Part shown: positions 35,415 through 43,647 of the stretch, piece after piece | Position numbering within the stretch: position 1 is the first letter of the stretch | How the letters are laid out: each line of letters begins with the position of its first letter | Assembly: GCA_913060675.1 (NCBI GenBank) | Contig: CAJXUS010000002.1 | Coordinates: forward strand, 62,001-126,000 | Direction: 5' to 3' | From: an uncultured Rhodospirillales bacterium | Lineage (GTDB): Bacteria; Pseudomonadota; Alphaproteobacteria; Kiloniellales; Kiloniellaceae | Length of the DNA stretch: 64,000 bases | Notes under the pieces: generated by a model | Database searches by the model: none | The model's input: only the letters and a program-made list of their open reading frames with translations | Told to the model about the DNA's origin: nothing | Program-made: the position numbers and the translations under genes

Positions 35415-36410
35415 ATGAGCAAACACACTGAGCCTAAAGTTGTAAAACGGGGCGTCTCAAAAGCAGATCCTGAATTGTTGAAAGACTTTCTTCTGAGGCC
35501 GAACCCTTCTGATAGCGGACTGACAGAGAGAGTGCTCGGCACGGATCAAGATGGTAACAGCGTAGAAATTCCTGTCGTTGTCGAAAAACCTCTAACGCTT
35601 TTCCTCAATGGGCAGGAAATCGTGACGATGATGACCATTGGTGATTATCCTGATTATTTGGCGGTGGGATATCTTCTCAACCAAAATATGCTCCACCGGG
35701 ATGATGTTATTACGGCTATTGATGTCGACGAAGAGCTTGATCTTGTTGTGGTTCGGACAGAACGGGAAACCAACTACGAAGAAAAGCTCAAGAAAAAAAT
35801 TAGAACTTCTGGCTGTGCCCAGGGAACTGTCTTCGGTGATTTGATGGAAAAATTTGAAGACATCAAATTATCAAAGGCAGCCCGGATACATACATCGTGG
35901 ATTTATACTCTTAGTAAAAAGATAAATACCGCCCCCAGTCTATACCTCGAAGCTGGTGCTATACATGGTTGTGTCCTGTGTCAGGGCGATAAGCCTTTGA
36001 TTTACATCGAAGACGTCGGGCGGCATAACGCTGTCGACAAGATCGCAGGTTATATGTTTCTCAAAGGAATAAAACCTGAAGACAAAATCTTCTATACGAC
36101 AGGACGCCTCACATCCGAGATGGTGATCAAGACCGTCCAAATGGGTATTCCTGTACTTGTCTCGCGCTCTGGTTTTACGGCCTGGGGGGTCGATTTAGCA
36201 ATCGAAGCGGGGCTAACGCTTATTGGTCGTGCCAAGGGTAAACGCTTTACCGCTCTTGCCGGGCAGGAACGAATGATTTTTGATCATGATGCCAGCCATA
36301 TGGAAAACGAAGACAGCCGCCATCAGAGGGCTTCTTCTCGTGGTTCCGATCGAGAGCCCGCGGAAGACGGTGCGGAAAAGGGTGTGGTAAAAGGTAAAGA
36401 CCATGAGTGA
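35415..36410 (+). CDS. fdhD: Formate dehydrogenase sulfurtransferase FdhD
   Basis: Delivers sulfur from a cysteine desulfurase to the molybdenum cofactor of formate dehydrogenase. The family core shows EKPLTLFLNGQEIVTMM, GYLLNQ and IYIEDVGRHNAVDKIAGYM, then FYTTGRLTSEMVIKTVQMGIPVLVSRSG. The mobile-loop cysteine region is TSGCAQG with a single Cys (134) where E. coli has CxxC. A separate CVLC lies in GAIHGCVLCQG. A hydrophilic tail of about 45 residues is extra. It overlaps mobA by eight bases. Its client enzyme is encoded at 60-64 kb. Confidence 0.94.
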   Translation: MSKHTEPKVVKRGVSKADPELLKDFLLRPNPSDSGLTERVLGTDQDGNSVEIPVVVEKPLTLFLNGQEIVTMMTIGDYPDYLAVGYLLNQNMLHRDDVITAIDVDEELDLVVVRTERETNYEEKLKKKIRTSGCAQGTVFGDLMEKFEDIKLSKAARIHTSWIYTLSKKINTAPSLYLEAGAIHGCVLCQGDKPLIYIEDVGRHNAVDKIAGYMFLKGIKPEDKIFYTTGRLTSEMVIKTVQMGIPVLVSRSGFTAWGVDLAIEAGLTLIGRAKGKRFTALAGQERMIFDHDASHMENEDSRHQRASSRGSDREPAEDGAEKGVVKGKDHE

Positions 36411-37050
36411 TATTATCAACAACGATGAAATTGCCGCTGTAATACTTGCAGGGGGGCTTGCACGCAGAATGGGCGGCGGCGATAAAGCTCAGAAGATGCT
36501 AGCAGGACAAAGTTTGTTAGATCGAATTTTAACCAGGATAAAGCCACAAATCGGGCCACTTGTTCTCAATGCAAATGGTGATCCCAAACGGTTTTCTCAT
36601 ACTGGCTTACCCGTAGTCGAAGATGTTGTTGAAGGTCATCCCGGACCTCTGGCAGGAGTTCTAACGGGACTTGATTGGGTCGCAAAAAATCATCCGGAAT
36701 GTCAGTGGATGCTATCTGTACCTTGTGATGCACCTTTTATCCCGCTTGATTTGGTCCAACGGCTGAAGACCGTGATGAAAAAAGATGGTCATCCTTTGGC
36801 TTGTGCGCAATCACATGGCCGCACTCATCCTGTTGTCGGCCTTTGGTCTCTTGCTCTCAGGGAGGATTTACGTCAGGCCGTTGTTGACGAGGAGCTTAGA
36901 AAGGTTGACCGTTGGACCGCACGACATGGTATTTCACATGTCGATTTCGATGATCTTCTTATCGGCGGCAAGTTAATTGATCCCTTCTTCAATGCCAATA
37001 AGCCTTTCGACCTCGATGAAGTCGAAGAATTGTTAGCACGTAATGAATAA
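36403..37050 (+). CDS. mobA: Molybdenum cofactor guanylyltransferase
   Basis: Adds GMP to molybdopterin to make the MGD form used by formate dehydrogenase. The nucleotide loop is VILAGGLARRMGGGDKA (consensus LAGGxxxRMGGxDK), with later LNANGDPKRF, GPLAGVLTGLDW and SVPCDAPFIPLDLV. At 215 residues it is normal length. Translation is coupled to fdhD. Confidence 0.95.
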   Translation: MSDIINNDEIAAVILAGGLARRMGGGDKAQKMLAGQSLLDRILTRIKPQIGPLVLNANGDPKRFSHTGLPVVEDVVEGHPGPLAGVLTGLDWVAKNHPECQWMLSVPCDAPFIPLDLVQRLKTVMKKDGHPLACAQSHGRTHPVVGLWSLALREDLRQAVVDEELRKVDRWTARHGISHVDFDDLLIGGKLIDPFFNANKPFDLDEVEELLARNE

Positions 37051-37075
37051 AGCGCCAGATAATAGCAATAGTAGG

Positions 37076-37504
37076 TTATCTAATTTTGCAGCCACTTAAT
37101 CCCTGCTCAAAGCAATCATGAGGTAAATAACCGAGCTGCGCCCAAAGGCCCATGAAATCAAAATGATTGTAGCCTTCGATCAGCTTTCCGTCACCCGTTC
37201 TAATCCAAACATTTCCGGTCATTGTAATGGGATCACCCGTCGCCTTAGATTTTGCTTTCATTGTACAAAGAGCAGAAACCCAGTCGTCTTGTTCTAGGTA
37301 TTTGTCGATGGTAAAATCAAAATCAGTTAGCAGAGAACACAAGGCGCAGTGAAATTGTTTGAAAGCTTCAGGACCAATCATGGTTTGAGCCCCAAGACCA
37401 TTTACATTTACTTCAGGTACGAGCAATTCATCGATGGCCGATGCGTCTTCTTCTTCCCAGACGCGTTTAAACCAGGTGATGATAAGTTCTTTTGCGTTTG
37501 ACAT
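37076..37504 (-). CDS. SnoaL/NTF2-like protein
   Basis: A 142-residue protein with the cone-shaped NTF2 fold pattern: ELIITWFKRVWEEEDASAIDELLVPEVNVNG, FKQFHCALCSLLTDFDFTIDKYLEQDDWV, then IEGYNHFDFMGLWAQLG. Relatives include polyketide cyclases and many proteins without known activity. Start at 37504 (MSNAKE) behind GGAGGGG, five codons inside the longer frame. Convergent with mobA. Confidence 0.82.
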   Translation of the reverse strand: MSNAKELIITWFKRVWEEEDASAIDELLVPEVNVNGLGAQTMIGPEAFKQFHCALCSLLTDFDFTIDKYLEQDDWVSALCTMKAKSKATGDPITMTGNVWIRTGDGKLIEGYNHFDFMGLWAQLGYLPHDCFEQGLSGCKIR

Positions 37505-37671
37505 TATTGTCCCCTCCAAAAGGTCTTTACATCATATGGTTTATTTTCACCTAAGGCAATTTCTCCTTATTGGTGTGTTTGGGTGTGTTGGTATTTATGC
37601 GCACCAGATTGTGTGACAATAGGGTTTGCCTTAAATTTGAATATGCCGATCATAAAGGCTTGCCAGTCTTT

Positions 37672-37725
37672 ATACCAAGGGGTGATAGTGTTTGCCTTAT
37701 CGGCTGCCCGTTCATTCCTTGGTAT
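37672..37725. repeat. Short palindrome with TATACCAA end
   Basis: ATACCAAGG (37672-37680) and CCTTGGTAT (37717-37725) are inverted with 36 bases between, inside the 330-base gap before the MFS gene. The outer TATACCAA resembles the end of the MITE-like element at 18.75 kb, but the rest does not match. No gene seen in this gap. Confidence 0.35.
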
Positions 37726-37833
37726 GAACCCAGCTCTTGATTTCATTAAAACAAACCCTCAAATGCAGATATCTTATCGACTCTGATTTTACGGGTGGGT
37801 TCTTTCTAAAAGTTATATTTAAGGAATTCTGAT

Positions 37834-39150
37834 TTGTCCCAATCAGTCGCCATGCCGGATAATCCGGTCTCTGCTGCTCTACAAAAGCCGCCCGCCAGCT
37901 TGTCTTGGTTGATGTGGATTTTGGGCGCCCTTCTATTTCTTATAGGCTTTTTCCATAGGATCGCTTTTGGCGTGATGGCTGAGCCTTTGACGCTGGAGTT
38001 TGGGTTAACGGCGACGACCTTGGGTACTCTTGCTAGTTTTTACTATTATTCTTATACCGCGATGCAAGTACCTGTTGGGGTGATGGCGGATCGGTTTGGC
38101 CCCCGTAAACTTTTAACTTCAGGCGCCCTTCTTGCGGCTATTGGTACGGCGATCTTTGCACTTGCCACAGATTATTGGGTGATAAGCTTTGGTCGGTTAC
38201 TAATCGGTGGTGCGGTTGCGGTTGCTTTCGTCACCATGATGAAAATTTCCTTGCACTGGTTCACGCTCAAACGCTTCGCTCTACTCACAGGGCTGGGTCT
38301 CTTGGCTGGTAATCTCGGCGCAGTGGTGGCTGGGGCCCCCTTGCAAGAGATGTTAGAGCTGTTTGGTTGGCGCAATGTTATGCTGGCTTTTTCAGGTGTT
38401 ACCGGGCTCTTGGCTCTTGCGACAGGGATCTGGCTGCGGGACGATCCAACAGATTTGGGGTATAAAAGCTATGGTCATACCCATGATGCTTCAACTCCCC
38501 GTCAGTCGATATTCTCCGCATTGAAAGAGACGATTACCTATCGCACGGTGTTTTTGTTAACTCTTGCCTGTGGTGCTTCAGCCGGATCTATGCTCACTTT
38601 TGGCGGGCTTTGGGGCGTCCCTTATCTAAAGGTTGCCTACGGCTTCACGACATCAGAAGCCGCAACGATCATCAGTGTTACTCTGCTGGTTTGGGCCGGG
38701 TGTGGAGTCTTACTTGGGCATTGGTCAGATGCGACTGGAAAACGGAAGCTTCCTTTTGTTGGTTTGGCTTTACTCGCGGCTGGTGGGTGGTTCGTTGTGA
38801 CCCAAATACCGGACCTTCCGTTTATCCTTCTTGCCCTAGCATTGTTCGCTGCCGCGTTGGGCAGCTGCATTATGATCGTTGGATTGTCCTGGGCGAAAGA
38901 AGCTGTGCCGCCAAAACTGCAAGGTACAGCTTTGGGATGGTGTAATACCGGGGTGATGATTGGACCGATGGTACTGCAGCCTCTAACAGGTATCTTGATT
39001 GATTTGAACTGGAGTGGCGCCACCGATGGCGGCCAACGAGTTTATGATATTGCAGCTTTTCAGGCAGGTTTTGTCCCTATGATCATATGGCTTATTCTAG
39101 CTGCGGGGCTCGTCCTCTTTGCGAAAGAAGAGAAATCTCCGTTCAAGTAA
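37834..39150 (+). CDS. MFS transporter
   Basis: A 438-residue major facilitator, twelve helices. The helix 2-3 loop reads GVMADRFGPRKLL and the second half GHWSDATGKRKL. The first helix region, FFHRIAFGVMAEPLTLEFGLTATTLGTLASFYYYSYTAMQVPVGV, is typical of a large proteobacterial MFS branch. TTG at 37834 lies eight bases after AAGGA and is preferred to the ATG six codons on. Substrate unknown. Confidence 0.88.
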   Translation: MSQSVAMPDNPVSAALQKPPASLSWLMWILGALLFLIGFFHRIAFGVMAEPLTLEFGLTATTLGTLASFYYYSYTAMQVPVGVMADRFGPRKLLTSGALLAAIGTAIFALATDYWVISFGRLLIGGAVAVAFVTMMKISLHWFTLKRFALLTGLGLLAGNLGAVVAGAPLQEMLELFGWRNVMLAFSGVTGLLALATGIWLRDDPTDLGYKSYGHTHDASTPRQSIFSALKETITYRTVFLLTLACGASAGSMLTFGGLWGVPYLKVAYGFTTSEAATIISVTLLVWAGCGVLLGHWSDATGKRKLPFVGLALLAAGGWFVVTQIPDLPFILLALALFAAALGSCIMIVGLSWAKEAVPPKLQGTALGWCNTGVMIGPMVLQPLTGILIDLNWSGATDGGQRVYDIAAFQAGFVPMIIWLILAAGLVLFAKEEKSPFK

Positions 39151-39163
39151 GCTTTTCGTCACG

Positions 39164-39200
39164 ACAAAGGGGTGTTGAATAATACTCAACACCCCTTTGT
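39164..39200. terminator. Bidirectional terminator between MFS and thi operon
   Basis: Perfect 15-bp stem (39164-39178 with 39186-39200, core AAAGGGGTGTTGA) and 7-base loop. It serves the two converging units. Confidence 0.85.
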
Positions 39201-39227
39201 TATTCTCGGTAATAAACTAAATTTACC

Positions 39228-40175
39228 CTATTTTACGCTGACAGCATAATCTGAAACATTTCCAGTTTCTTTAATCATGTCTTTTGCTTTTAAAAACTCT
39301 GCAAAATCTTTGTAGCGGCCGACATCTAGAGCTGCTGGGCGCAAGGCAAAACGAGGGAGTGTATCTCTCCATGCACGTTTGTTCAGTTCATCATTCAGAT
39401 CCGGGTAAGCCTTAATAAACAGCTGCCAGCTTTCATCAGGATGGTTGATCAGGAACGTTGTTGCTTGTTCAAGCCCTTTCAGGAAACGCGGAAGTTTTTC
39501 ATCACCCGTTTTATCTTTGTTTGCGACCAGAATAAGCTCGTCGTAAGTAGGAACGCCTTCTTCTTCTACATAGAAGGCGCGACCTGGTTTTCCAACAATA
39601 TCCATCTGGTTAAGTTCGAAATTTCGGAAAGCACCGATCACGGCGTCAACCTGGCCAGAAATTAAAGACGGGGAAAGGGAAAAGTTAACGTTGATAAGTT
39701 CAACGTCTTTAACACTCATGCCATGGCTTTCCAGCATGGCATCAAGGATCATATCCTCAAAGCCGCCAACTGAATAACCGACTTTCAGGCCTTTGAGATC
39801 GGCAAGAGATTTAACCGGGCTGTCTTTTAAAACGACCAGAGAATTAAGGGGTGTCGCAATCAAAGTGCCTACCCGCGATAATGGCAACCCTTCAGCGACT
39901 TGAAGGTGGAGTTGGGGTTGGTAAGAAACGGCAAGTTCTGCATGGCCTGCAGCAACCAATTTTGGCGGGTCGTTTGGATCGGCTGGCGCGATTAACTCTA
40001 CGTCCAGTCCTTGTGCTTCAAAGAACCCTTTTTCTTTGGCAATTACCAGAGTTGCGTGATCGGGGTTTACAAACCAGTCAAGCAACACTGTCATCTTATC
40101 TGCGGCTGTTGCTCCAGTTACAAAACTGAAGAGCCCCCCAAGTAAAGAGAGGGTGAAGGTAAGCTTTCTTAACAT
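39228..40175 (-). CDS. thiY: Pyrimidine (HMP-type) ABC binding protein
   Basis: A 315-residue NMT1/THI5-like periplasmic protein with signal peptide MLRKLTFTLSLLGGLFSFVTGATA. It begins DKMTVLLDWFVNPDHATLVIAKEKGFFEAQGLDVELIAPADPNDPPKLVAAGHAELAVSYQP, the ThiY pattern for binding formyl-aminopyrimidine thiamine precursors. Last gene of the operon that starts at the TPP riboswitch, which supports the thiamine role. Confidence 0.9.
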   Translation of the reverse strand: MLRKLTFTLSLLGGLFSFVTGATAADKMTVLLDWFVNPDHATLVIAKEKGFFEAQGLDVELIAPADPNDPPKLVAAGHAELAVSYQPQLHLQVAEGLPLSRVGTLIATPLNSLVVLKDSPVKSLADLKGLKVGYSVGGFEDMILDAMLESHGMSVKDVELINVNFSLSPSLISGQVDAVIGAFRNFELNQMDIVGKPGRAFYVEEEGVPTYDELILVANKDKTGDEKLPRFLKGLEQATTFLINHPDESWQLFIKAYPDLNDELNKRAWRDTLPRFALRPAALDVGRYKDFAEFLKAKDMIKETGNVSDYAVSVK

Positions 40176-40203
40176 TGTCTAATTCCTCAAGAGATGTGTT
40201 TTA

Positions 40204-40956
40204 TTAAGCTTTAAGATCATCCAACGACATTTTTTTTAAGAGTCTGTTCAGAAGATGATCAGTAGTGAGATAAAGGGTGACTGCCATGAGGGCGAGTAAG
40301 CTTAAGGCGGCAAACATGAGATCGATTTGCATACGGCCATTGGCGTGCAACATCAAATAGCCAAGCCCTTGTGATGAGCCAACCCACTCCCCAACGATGG
40401 CGCCAATTGGGGCTGTGGCGATAGCTACGCGAAGCCCTGAAGCGAGAGATGGCAGTGCCAAAGGGATGCGAACATGGATGAGAAAAGCCAAAGGACTGGC
40501 ATTCATGACCTGTGCAAGTGCTTGCCAATCTTTGGGTGTTCGTCTCAATCCATCATAAAAGGCGGCTGTTATGGGGAAATAGATAATAAGGACTGCCATA
40601 GCGACCTTGGATGGCAGGCCATATCCGAGCCAAAGGACCAGAATGGGAGCGAGGGCAAAAACAGGTAAGGATTGGGTTATGACAAGTACAGGGGTAAGCC
40701 AAGTGCGAAGAGGTTTGGCTGTCGCAAGTGTAAGCGCCGATCCGCAACCAAGCAGTGTGCCAATGGTAAACCCAAGCAAGATTTCAGTAAGGGTATATCC
40801 TGCGTGTTGGATAAGAGTAGGGAAACGGTTCCAAAGAGTTTCGATTACAGCAAGAGGTCCAGGGAGAATATAAGGCGGGACGGATGTTATTTCGACAGTG
40901 AAATGCCATAGAATAAGCAGCCCAAAGAGCACTATGACCACCCTAATGGAACTCAT
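40204..40956 (-). CDS. thiX: Pyrimidine ABC permease
   Basis: A 250-residue binding-protein-dependent permease with about six helices. The EAA loop is EWQALAQ-like: PKDWQALAQVMNASPLAFLIHVRIPLALPSLASGLRVAIATAPIGAIVGEWVGSSQGLGYLM. It overlaps the ATPase gene by four bases. With ThiY and the ATPase it would import the pyrimidine moiety for salvage. Confidence 0.9.
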   Translation of the reverse strand: MSSIRVVIVLFGLLILWHFTVEITSVPPYILPGPLAVIETLWNRFPTLIQHAGYTLTEILLGFTIGTLLGCGSALTLATAKPLRTWLTPVLVITQSLPVFALAPILVLWLGYGLPSKVAMAVLIIYFPITAAFYDGLRRTPKDWQALAQVMNASPLAFLIHVRIPLALPSLASGLRVAIATAPIGAIVGEWVGSSQGLGYLMLHANGRMQIDLMFAALSLLALMAVTLYLTTDHLLNRLLKKMSLDDLKA

Positions 40957-41735
40957 AACTCGTCTCCTTTTGACATTGAAAGTTCTGATATCAGTACGTC
41001 ATAGAGGTCGATAACTTCCGGGTCATTTAAGTTTCGGATGGGAGAACTCTCTGGAGAGAAAGACCTTGCGTTGCAAACGACGGGGCCGATCAGAACAAAG
41101 ATAAAATGCGCCAAACGGAGAGCTTCGAGGGGATCGTGCGTGATCATGACCACGGTTTTGTTTTTGAGGTATTTGTATGTGAGTTCCTGCATCTCAGAAC
41201 GGGTGATGGCATCCAAGGCAGAGAAAGGTTCATCAAGAAGCACGATTGGACGATTTTCAAGTAACGTTCTGGCCAGTGCGGTGCGCTGCCTCATGCCGCC
41301 GGAAAGTGTATCTGGCTTTTGATCAAGAGATTCTCCAAGGCCGAGTTGTTCAAGGAGATTCATTGCATCCTCTTTCTTTATTAAAGGGGTGCTGTTTCTA
41401 GGGGAACAAAGTCGGTTACGAATGAGGACATTATCGAGAATAGAAAGCCAAGGAAGGAGTAGATCATCCTGAGTCATCCAACTGATTTGACCATCCAAAT
41501 GGGTATTGTTATTTCGCTTGATGGACCCCTCAAATGAAGGCGTCGACAACAGACCTGCAATGGCTTTGAGAAGTGAAGACTTCCCTACACCGCTGCGCCC
41601 AAGCAACACATTCCATTTACCCGAGTGTAGATTGAGGTTGAAATCGCTAAACACTTGTCGATTTTCATACGTTAATGAGAAGTTTTTAACGACGATGTCC
41701 TGTTTTTTCGACGGTAAGCTTCCTTGCCCATGCAC
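40953..41735 (-). CDS. thiZ: Pyrimidine ABC ATPase
   Basis: A 260-residue ATPase starting with GTG, five bases after thiD. Walker A is GRSGVGKSS, the Q-loop SWMTQDDLLLPWLS is typical of the nitrate/taurine/ThiZ class, signature LSGGMRQRTALARTLL and Walker B VLLDEPFSALD. Confidence 0.92.
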   Translation of the reverse strand: MHGQGSLPSKKQDIVVKNFSLTYENRQVFSDFNLNLHSGKWNVLLGRSGVGKSSLLKAIAGLLSTPSFEGSIKRNNNTHLDGQISWMTQDDLLLPWLSILDNVLIRNRLCSPRNSTPLIKKEDAMNLLEQLGLGESLDQKPDTLSGGMRQRTALARTLLENRPIVLLDEPFSALDAITRSEMQELTYKYLKNKTVVMITHDPLEALRLAHFIFVLIGPVVCNARSFSPESSPIRNLNDPEVIDLYDVLISELSMSKGDEL

Positions 41736-41740
41736 CTGCG

Positions 41741-42553
41741 TTAAACCTTTTTAGGCCAGAAAGCATGGAAGTGATGAACTGGGCCATGGCCTTTACCCAC
41801 ACCAAGAGTATCGGCGTGTTGCAGTGCGTTGCTTAAGTACGTTTTTGCCTGCGTAACAGCGTCCATCAAAGGAAGATCTTTGGCTAAACCTGCTGCAATA
41901 GACGCTGAAAGGGTACATCCTGTGCCATGGCTGTTGGTTGTGTTTATACGCGGGGTGCTTAGGCAGGTCTCTATTTGGCCATCAAAGAAGAGGTCATCAC
42001 TTGTATCCCCGCCCAAGTGACCTCCTTTTAAGAGGATAGATTTGATCTGCATCTCTTTGAAGACTTCGAGTACCACTCTCATCTCATCAAGAGAAGTAGG
42101 TTCATTCATTCCTGTGAGGACGGCTGCTTCTGGTAGGTTCGGGGTAATGATTTGTGCCATTGGCAGCAGGCTATCTTTCAGGCTCTCAATCGCATCATCT
42201 TGAAGAAGCTTATCCCCGCTTTTTGCAACCATTACAGGGTCGAGCACAATGGGAATTTGGGGATAATCTCTCAAGGCATCGGCGACAGCTTGAATGATAG
42301 CTGATGTGCCCAGCATGCCAATTTTGACAGCTTTTATATCCAGATCTTCGAATACAGTATGAATTTGATCTTGAATGAAGTCTGTAGAGACCGGGTAAAT
42401 GCTGTGAACTTTACAGGTGTTTTGCGCAGTCAGAGCCGTAATAACTGAGGCTGCATAAACGCCGAGAGCCGACATGGCTTTGATGTCGGCTTGAATACCG
42501 GCGCCTCCGCCACTGTCTGATCCTGCAATTGTCAGGGCAATAGGAACTGACAT
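41741..42553 (-). CDS. thiD: Hydroxymethylpyrimidine (phosphate) kinase
   Basis: Phosphorylates HMP and HMP-P for thiamine synthesis. The N-terminus is ALTIAGSDSGGGAGIQADIKAMSALGVYAASVITALTAQNT, and the C-terminal anion hole is NTTNSHGTGCTLSASIAAGLA, both ribokinase-family marks. At 270 residues it is normal. First gene behind the TPP riboswitch, with ribosome site GGAGG that can be masked by an upstream complement. Confidence 0.96.
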   Translation of the reverse strand: MSVPIALTIAGSDSGGGAGIQADIKAMSALGVYAASVITALTAQNTCKVHSIYPVSTDFIQDQIHTVFEDLDIKAVKIGMLGTSAIIQAVADALRDYPQIPIVLDPVMVAKSGDKLLQDDAIESLKDSLLPMAQIITPNLPEAAVLTGMNEPTSLDEMRVVLEVFKEMQIKSILLKGGHLGGDTSDDLFFDGQIETCLSTPRINTTNSHGTGCTLSASIAAGLAKDLPLMDAVTQAKTYLSNALQHADTLGVGKGHGPVHHFHAFWPKKV

Positions 42554-42556
42554 TAT

Positions 42557-42582
42557 ATCCTCCGTTTTTATGTCCAGAGGAT
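42557..42582 (-). promoter_or_regulatory. Ribosome-site sequestering stem of thiD
   Basis: The thiD ribosome site (GGAGGAT on the minus strand) can pair through GAGGAT with ATCCTC 14 bases upstream (42577-42582). This would provide an expression platform acting on translation under the riboswitch. Confidence 0.55.
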
Positions 42583-42639
42583 CTTAATGCCGTTATCCGA
42601 AAAAAATCGGTAGGGATATCAAATTTCACATCCCGCAAG

Positions 42640-42745
42640 CATCTCAATTTCCTCCGCCGGTATTAGCCGGATCAGGTTCTGCGGGTTAGCAACGGCTTCT
42701 CAGCTCAATTCCTTTGCGTTGGAAAATGAGCACCCCGACGAGATT
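42640..42745 (-). promoter_or_regulatory. TPP riboswitch (THI element)
   Basis: Minus-strand order matches the THI box: CGTCGGGGTGCTC, then GAGCTGAGA, then ACCCGCAGAACCTGATC, CGGCTAATACCGGCGGAGG and the closing strand. The pyrimidine-binding GCTGAGA and pyrophosphate-binding region are both intact. It controls thiD and the pyrimidine importer, shutting them off when thiamine pyrophosphate is plentiful. Confidence 0.95.
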
Positions 42746-42906
42746 TTCTGAATTATGCTGTGCTTTTGAAATTAGGCAAGGGGGAAAGTGTAGCTTTGAT
42801 TTTCTGGGTTATATCTTACTCAGATCTGGACCTATTGGACACTTGATAGCATACAGGGTGTTCCATCCATCAGGATGTCAATGTTTTTAAAGAGGGAATT
42901 GAATAA

Positions 42907-43254
42907 ATGAGTGGAATTATCCGACACGATACAACTGCGCGTTCAAGCAAGATTGTAGAGCATGGCAATACAATCTATTTATCAGGCCAAGTAGGAACTG
43001 CAGGTGAAACAGTTTCGGTACAGACCAAAGAAATTTTGGACAAAATTGATATATGTCTGGAGTCTGTTGGAAGTGACAAAAGTAAAATTCTCCAAGCTGT
43101 AATTTGGTTGAGTGACATGAAGCATTTTGCTGAATTAAACGAAGTCTGGAATGCTTGGGTTCCTGAAGGGCAGGCTCCTGCTCGTGCTTGTGGGGAAGCA
43201 AAACTTGCACGTGCAGAGCTGAGTGTGGAAATTATTATTACGGCTGCTAAGTAG
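42907..43254 (+). CDS. RidA family protein
   Basis: A 115-residue YjgF/YER057c/UK114 protein. RidA enzymes deaminate reactive enamine/imine intermediates. Seen here: GNTIYLSGQVGTAGETVSVQTKEILDKID and PEGQAPARACGEAKLARAELSVEIIITA, which keeps the arginine in PARAC used for substrate carboxylate binding. It belongs to a subgroup other than archetypal RidA. Stands alone with its own terminator. Confidence 0.9.
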   Translation: MSGIIRHDTTARSSKIVEHGNTIYLSGQVGTAGETVSVQTKEILDKIDICLESVGSDKSKILQAVIWLSDMKHFAELNEVWNAWVPEGQAPARACGEAKLARAELSVEIIITAAK

Positions 43255-43285
43255 TCGTTTTAAAATATTAAATGGTCGTATTCAG

Positions 43286-43319
43286 GCTGTTCGACGATGC
43301 ACGTCGAACAGCTTTTTTT
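43286..43319 (+). terminator. Terminator after RidA gene
   Basis: 11-bp stem GCTGTTCGACG / CGTCGAACAGC, 5-base loop, seven Ts. Confidence 0.93.
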
Positions 43320-43647
43320 GTGTCCTAAGCGACTTAGGCTGGATTCCTTGCTTTGTATAAAGTATAATGCCGTTATGCACGCTAGTTTTGATCAATTAGT
43401 AAAGAAAAATGGCTGTTTGCCTACGTTTATTGCAAGTTTGATCTAAAACAAAGACCTCCTCTTGTCATAGAGCGTAAAGAAGGTCACCCTGCGTAAATAC
43501 ACGTAGGGATGTAATTTGTCGCTAGCGCGTACAACGAACGATAACAACAGGGATTAGACGAGAAGTTGAAGAGTTTTGGCGCATTTTTGGTGTGACTTTA
43601 AACTCGCTTACTAACGCAACTTCTCTGCTAGGAAACATGAGGGCATT
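43320..43647 (+). promoter_or_regulatory. Leader region of the opp operon
   Basis: No gene. Contains a hairpin (43487-43494 with 43501-43508, CCCTGCGT/ACGTAGGG) and a perfect 9-bp inverted pair GAGAAGTTG/CAACTTCTC (43560-43568 with 43617-43625) that encloses 48 bases and ends about 22 bases before the start codon. GAGGG precedes the ATG. It may be a structured 5' untranslated region. Confidence 0.4.

Noticed and set aside
37672-37725. TATACCAAGG palindrome as a second copy of the 18.75 kb element
   Set aside because: Only the outer eight bases are alike; length and interior differ, so kinship cannot be supported.
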